From: Methanomassiliicoccales archaeon
Lineage (GTDB): Archaea; Thermoplasmatota; Thermoplasmata; Methanomassiliicoccales; UBA472
Reading direction: 5' to 3'
Length of the DNA stretch: 64,000 nucleotides
Assembly (NCBI GenBank): GCA_013415865.1
Contig: CP058896.1
Span: 331,957-395,956, forward strand
Shown here: piece by piece, positions 61,817 to 64,000 of the stretch
Numbering within the stretch: the first letter of the stretch is position 1
Layout of the letters: each line of letters starts with the position of its first letter
Program-made: the position numbers and the translations under genes
Notes under the pieces: model-generated
Databases searched by the model: none
What the model saw: the letters and a program-made list of their open reading frames with translations, nothing else
What the model was told of the DNA's origin: nothing

Positions 61817-62752
61817 ATGGATAACGGTGAGAATAGGGAACAACGCATCAGGGTGTGCCCATATTGTCTTAGCCACGACATAGAGGAGAGGGTCCTGATA
61901 GGTGGCCCCATGGCCCAACTGGACAATGACGATGGTACATTCATCTGCCATAAGTGCAGGCGTGTGGCAGTACCGCTGGAGTTCAGCAATTGGGAGGAAT
62001 ACATGGCCTTCACGTGGGAGAAGGATGTCATTCCGTCAAAAAAATTTAGGACCCTCCCTATGATGCCTGTGATCTGGGATGATATCTCGGGGGACGCGCT
62101 GGTCACGAGCATCTCTTGGACGGACAGGTTGGTGCAGGGTCCGGACGTTGCCCCGTTCAAAGATTATTGGAACGCCGCTATGAAAGAGGCCTACCAGGCC
62201 AAAGAGGCGTTCATCATCGATGTGACGGGGACCGTGACAGGGAACCCCAGGGTGAACGAGCTCCAGAGGTTGATGAAACGTAAAGCGGAGATAAGCCTTG
62301 ATGTTGGGATAAGGAGTGAACACGATGTCTATGATTGTTTCACCCTCGGGGCCTGGGAAGTGATCGCTTGCTCGTGGGCGATGCCGTCTATAAAGATCTT
62401 CGAGCAGGTGGTCGAGATGACGGACCGTTGCATACCCTGTCTCTGCCATTCTAAGAAAATCGTTTGGGGCAAAGAGAAGGACAACCCCCTGAAGATAGAA
62501 GAGGCCGTTAGACAACTGAAGGATTATGGATATCGCAAGGTCGCCATCATGGACCTATGGTCACTTGGAAAGAAAAAATATTCCGGAGAGGACATTGTGC
62601 TCCGCGCGCTCGGACAGGGTGTCGACGTGATGGCGGGAGGAGGTATCACGGACGAGGCCCTGGACAAGATCAGGGAGATCGGTGCGGTCGGTGCGATCCT
62701 AGACCCTTTCTCACCAACTGTAATGTCGCATCTGGTCAAGAGGGTCGGTTGA
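61817..62752 (+). CDS. zinc-ribbon protein fused to HisA/HisF-like TIM barrel
   Basis: The N-terminal about 50 residues form a zinc ribbon (CPYC ... CHKC). The rest resembles the phosphate-binding half-barrels of HisA/HisF: FIIDVTGTVTGNP, AEISLDVGIRSEHDVYD and MAGGGITDEALDKIREIGAVGAILDPFS. The latter carries the glycine phosphate loop. It is unlikely to be HisA itself given the added ribbon and low similarity. The function is unknown. Followed by two PrsW-like genes. Confidence 0.65.
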   Translation: MDNGENREQRIRVCPYCLSHDIEERVLIGGPMAQLDNDDGTFICHKCRRVAVPLEFSNWEEYMAFTWEKDVIPSKKFRTLPMMPVIWDDISGDALVTSISWTDRLVQGPDVAPFKDYWNAAMKEAYQAKEAFIIDVTGTVTGNPRVNELQRLMKRKAEISLDVGIRSEHDVYDCFTLGAWEVIACSWAMPSIKIFEQVVEMTDRCIPCLCHSKKIVWGKEKDNPLKIEEAVRQLKDYGYRKVAIMDLWSLGKKKYSGEDIVLRALGQGVDVMAGGGITDEALDKIREIGAVGAILDPFSPTVMSHLVKRVG

Positions 62753-62819
62753 GGATGAGGCTCTCGGCCGAGATCGGGAGACGGTGGCCATCGACCGTGA
62801 CGATCTGCGAGGGGGACCT

Positions 62820-63608
62820 TTGACCTGGTATACCGACCTCCCGGTCATTGTTACGCTGTCGGTGCTCCCACCTCTGCTGTACCTTTGGTGGTTCACCAAG
62901 GCGGAGACTTACCAGCCGGTCGAGAGGTCGGACGTGGTGAAGGCATTTTTGACTGGCGCTTCGCTAGGGGTCATCGGCGGGGCCATGCTCACACTAATGA
63001 TCGTGATCCCATTTGTCATCCTATCAGATGACCCGGACGGTCCGGCCGTGATGCTCATGACGGCGGTGATAGCTGCGCCGATCGCGGAAGAGGCCATGAA
63101 GGGCGCTTGCCTGTTGCTTTTCAAGAGCAGGCTCGATAGGCTCGCATCTGGCCTTGTCCTAGGTGTTTCGGTCGGATTGGGCTTCGCCACCGTAGAGAAC
63201 TTGTTATATGGCATTACTGCAGCCTTTGAGGGGCTGTTCATGGCCATTTTGCTGGTGGGGGTAAGGTCGTTGACCGCGGCGTTTGCGCACGCATCATTCA
63301 CCGGGATATTGGGCTATGGGGTCGCAAGATCGAAAAGGCAAAGAAACGATGCCATATGGTTGCCATTTTACATCCTTGCTGTGACCTTGCATGCTTTTTT
63401 CAATCTTGTCGCCTCTTACTCTGAGATCTTTGATATAAGCACATTCCTGCTCGTGTCCTCGACCATAGTGCTCGGTGCCATGACCTTCATTTTGTTCTTC
63501 ATCCTTAGGAAGAGGGTGGTTCAATTGAATGACATGGAAAGGGACGAGGAAGAGAAGCTTGCGATAAAAGAGGCCCAAATGATATATCTTGGCGGTTCCA
63601 ATGGGTAA
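62820..63608 (+). CDS. PrsW-like intramembrane protease
   Basis: PrsW/CPBP-type membrane proteases carry glutamate active sites. This 262-residue protein has about eight helices with the motifs APIAEEAMKG (E-E-x-x-K), GLGFATVENLLYG, AFAHASFTGILGYG and TLHAFFN, in PrsW order. TTG 62820 is chosen because GAGGGGG lies just upstream and the first helix begins soon after; GTG 62784 is an in-frame alternative. A related gene overlaps its end. Confidence 0.82.
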   Translation: MTWYTDLPVIVTLSVLPPLLYLWWFTKAETYQPVERSDVVKAFLTGASLGVIGGAMLTLMIVIPFVILSDDPDGPAVMLMTAVIAAPIAEEAMKGACLLLFKSRLDRLASGLVLGVSVGLGFATVENLLYGITAAFEGLFMAILLVGVRSLTAAFAHASFTGILGYGVARSKRQRNDAIWLPFYILAVTLHAFFNLVASYSEIFDISTFLLVSSTIVLGAMTFILFFILRKRVVQLNDMERDEEEKLAIKEAQMIYLGGSNG

Positions 63609-64000
63609 AAGCATGGCCTTGTCCATGCTCGACATCGTCCTAGTGCTGTTCGCGGCCGTGTCCCCTCCGATATTGTATGCCCTTTGGATAAGGAATGCCG
63701 AGACCTGTGACAGGGAGACGCTGCCCTCGGTGATGCGTGCATTTCTGTTGGGGGCCTTCTTCACCTTAGGTCTCGCCATCGTGATAGAGACGGTCGTCCT
63801 GACAGTGCTCTATTCAGATGGTGGGATATTCACCAGGCCATTCTGGTCATTGGACCTCAAAGACCCGGACATGCAGCTTTTCATCATAGCCTGCGTGGTG
63901 GCGCCCCTGGTCGAGGAGATGACCAAAGGCCTTGGCATCTTTGGCATGAGGGCAAGGATCAGAGAGCTTGAGGATGGCATAGTCTACGGGGCGGCTGTAG
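63601..64000 (+). CDS. second PrsW-like intramembrane protease (5' part, runs off the window)
   Basis: From ATG 63601, overlapping the previous stop by eight bases, the reading frame stays open to the window end (133 codons). It repeats the paralogue's layout: a helix with SPPILYALWIRNAETCDRE, a second with RAFLLGAFFTLGLAIVIETVV, then APLVEEMTKGLGIF (E-E-x-x-K) and DGIVYGAAV, the start of the next PrsW motif. The two genes appear to be a tandem duplication that has diverged. Confidence 0.82.
   Translation, partial: MGKSMALSMLDIVLVLFAAVSPPILYALWIRNAETCDRETLPSVMRAFLLGAFFTLGLAIVIETVVLTVLYSDGGIFTRPFWSLDLKDPDMQLFIIACVVAPLVEEMTKGLGIFGMRARIRELEDGIVYGAAV

Noticed and set aside
1-64000. CRISPR arrays, insertion sequences, integrase or prophage genes
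   Set aside because: No spaced direct repeats, transposase, integrase or phage-like proteins were seen, and codon use looks uniform along the window.

Overview
The window looks like chromosomal DNA of a methanogenic archaeon. The cfb genes for coenzyme F430 (methyl-CoM reductase cofactor) at 37.1-42.0 kb are found only in methanogens and their relatives. HdrA-like modules, a large cobalamin pathway, archaellum genes and archaeal promoter features (TATA boxes, short or absent leaders, GTG/TTG starts, Shine-Dalgarno sites of the GGAGGTGA type) agree. An acetate-permease-type symporter, the arlF/G-type archaellum and overall style suggest a Thermoplasmatota methanogen such as Methanomassiliicoccales. 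That lineage call is inference. No rRNA, tRNA, CRISPR array or insertion sequence was recognised.

Layout. 0.2-9.9 kb: motility and chemotaxis (cheC, cheD, cheR, then arlB-arlCDE-arlF-arlG-arlH-arlI-arlJ and a lone receiver protein). 10-13.1 kb: a CoA-transferase/GNAT fusion, two tiny proteins and an iron-sulfur flavoprotein. 13.2-19.5 kb: complete trpEGDCFBA operon behind a palindrome overlapping its TATA box. 19.6-22.3 kb: ECF-type Co/Ni importer (cbiM, PDGLE protein, cbiQ, cbiO). 22.3-28.9 kb, minus strand: sirC-hemA-hemB-hemL-hemC-cobA-hemD, from glutamyl-tRNA to sirohydrochlorin. 29-36 kb, plus strand and divergent: cbiT-L-F-G-H-C-D-E-A for the corrin ring. 36.2-42 kb: a methyltransferase and cfbA-E-D-C-B for F430. 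Together these make one tetrapyrrole island: metal import, the common trunk, and both the cobalt and nickel branches.

42-64 kb is mixed: methyltransferase, PH-like membrane protein, VOC protein, FAD-only HdrA-like protein, sufCB, hydantoinase-A-like protein, small HTH protein, ATP-cone/Mrr nuclease fusion, UDP-GlcNAc 2-epimerase, Mrp ATPase plus NifX-like protein, a UspA-DUF485 fusion with an ActP-like symporter, a 7TM histidine kinase, an HdrA-N/ferredoxin/MvhD fusion lacking the FAD domain, an RmlD-like reductase, an MFS exporter, a second iron-sulfur flavoprotein, a zinc-ribbon/TIM-barrel protein and two tandem PrsW-like proteases, the second cut by the window end.

Most interesting signals: (1) a 25-bp operator TATTAC-N13-GTAATA, with NikR-like geometry, before cbiM, cbiQ and the methyltransferase at 36.2 kb; (2) two identical 17-bp palindromes flanking a shared TATA element between the hem/sirC and cbi operons; (3) an HdrA apparently split into complementary halves 13 kb apart, one half fused to MvhD; (4) a CbiC with valine in place of the usual catalytic histidine; (5) an ArlH whose Walker A lysine is arginine; (6) two perfect hairpins in the archaellin leader.
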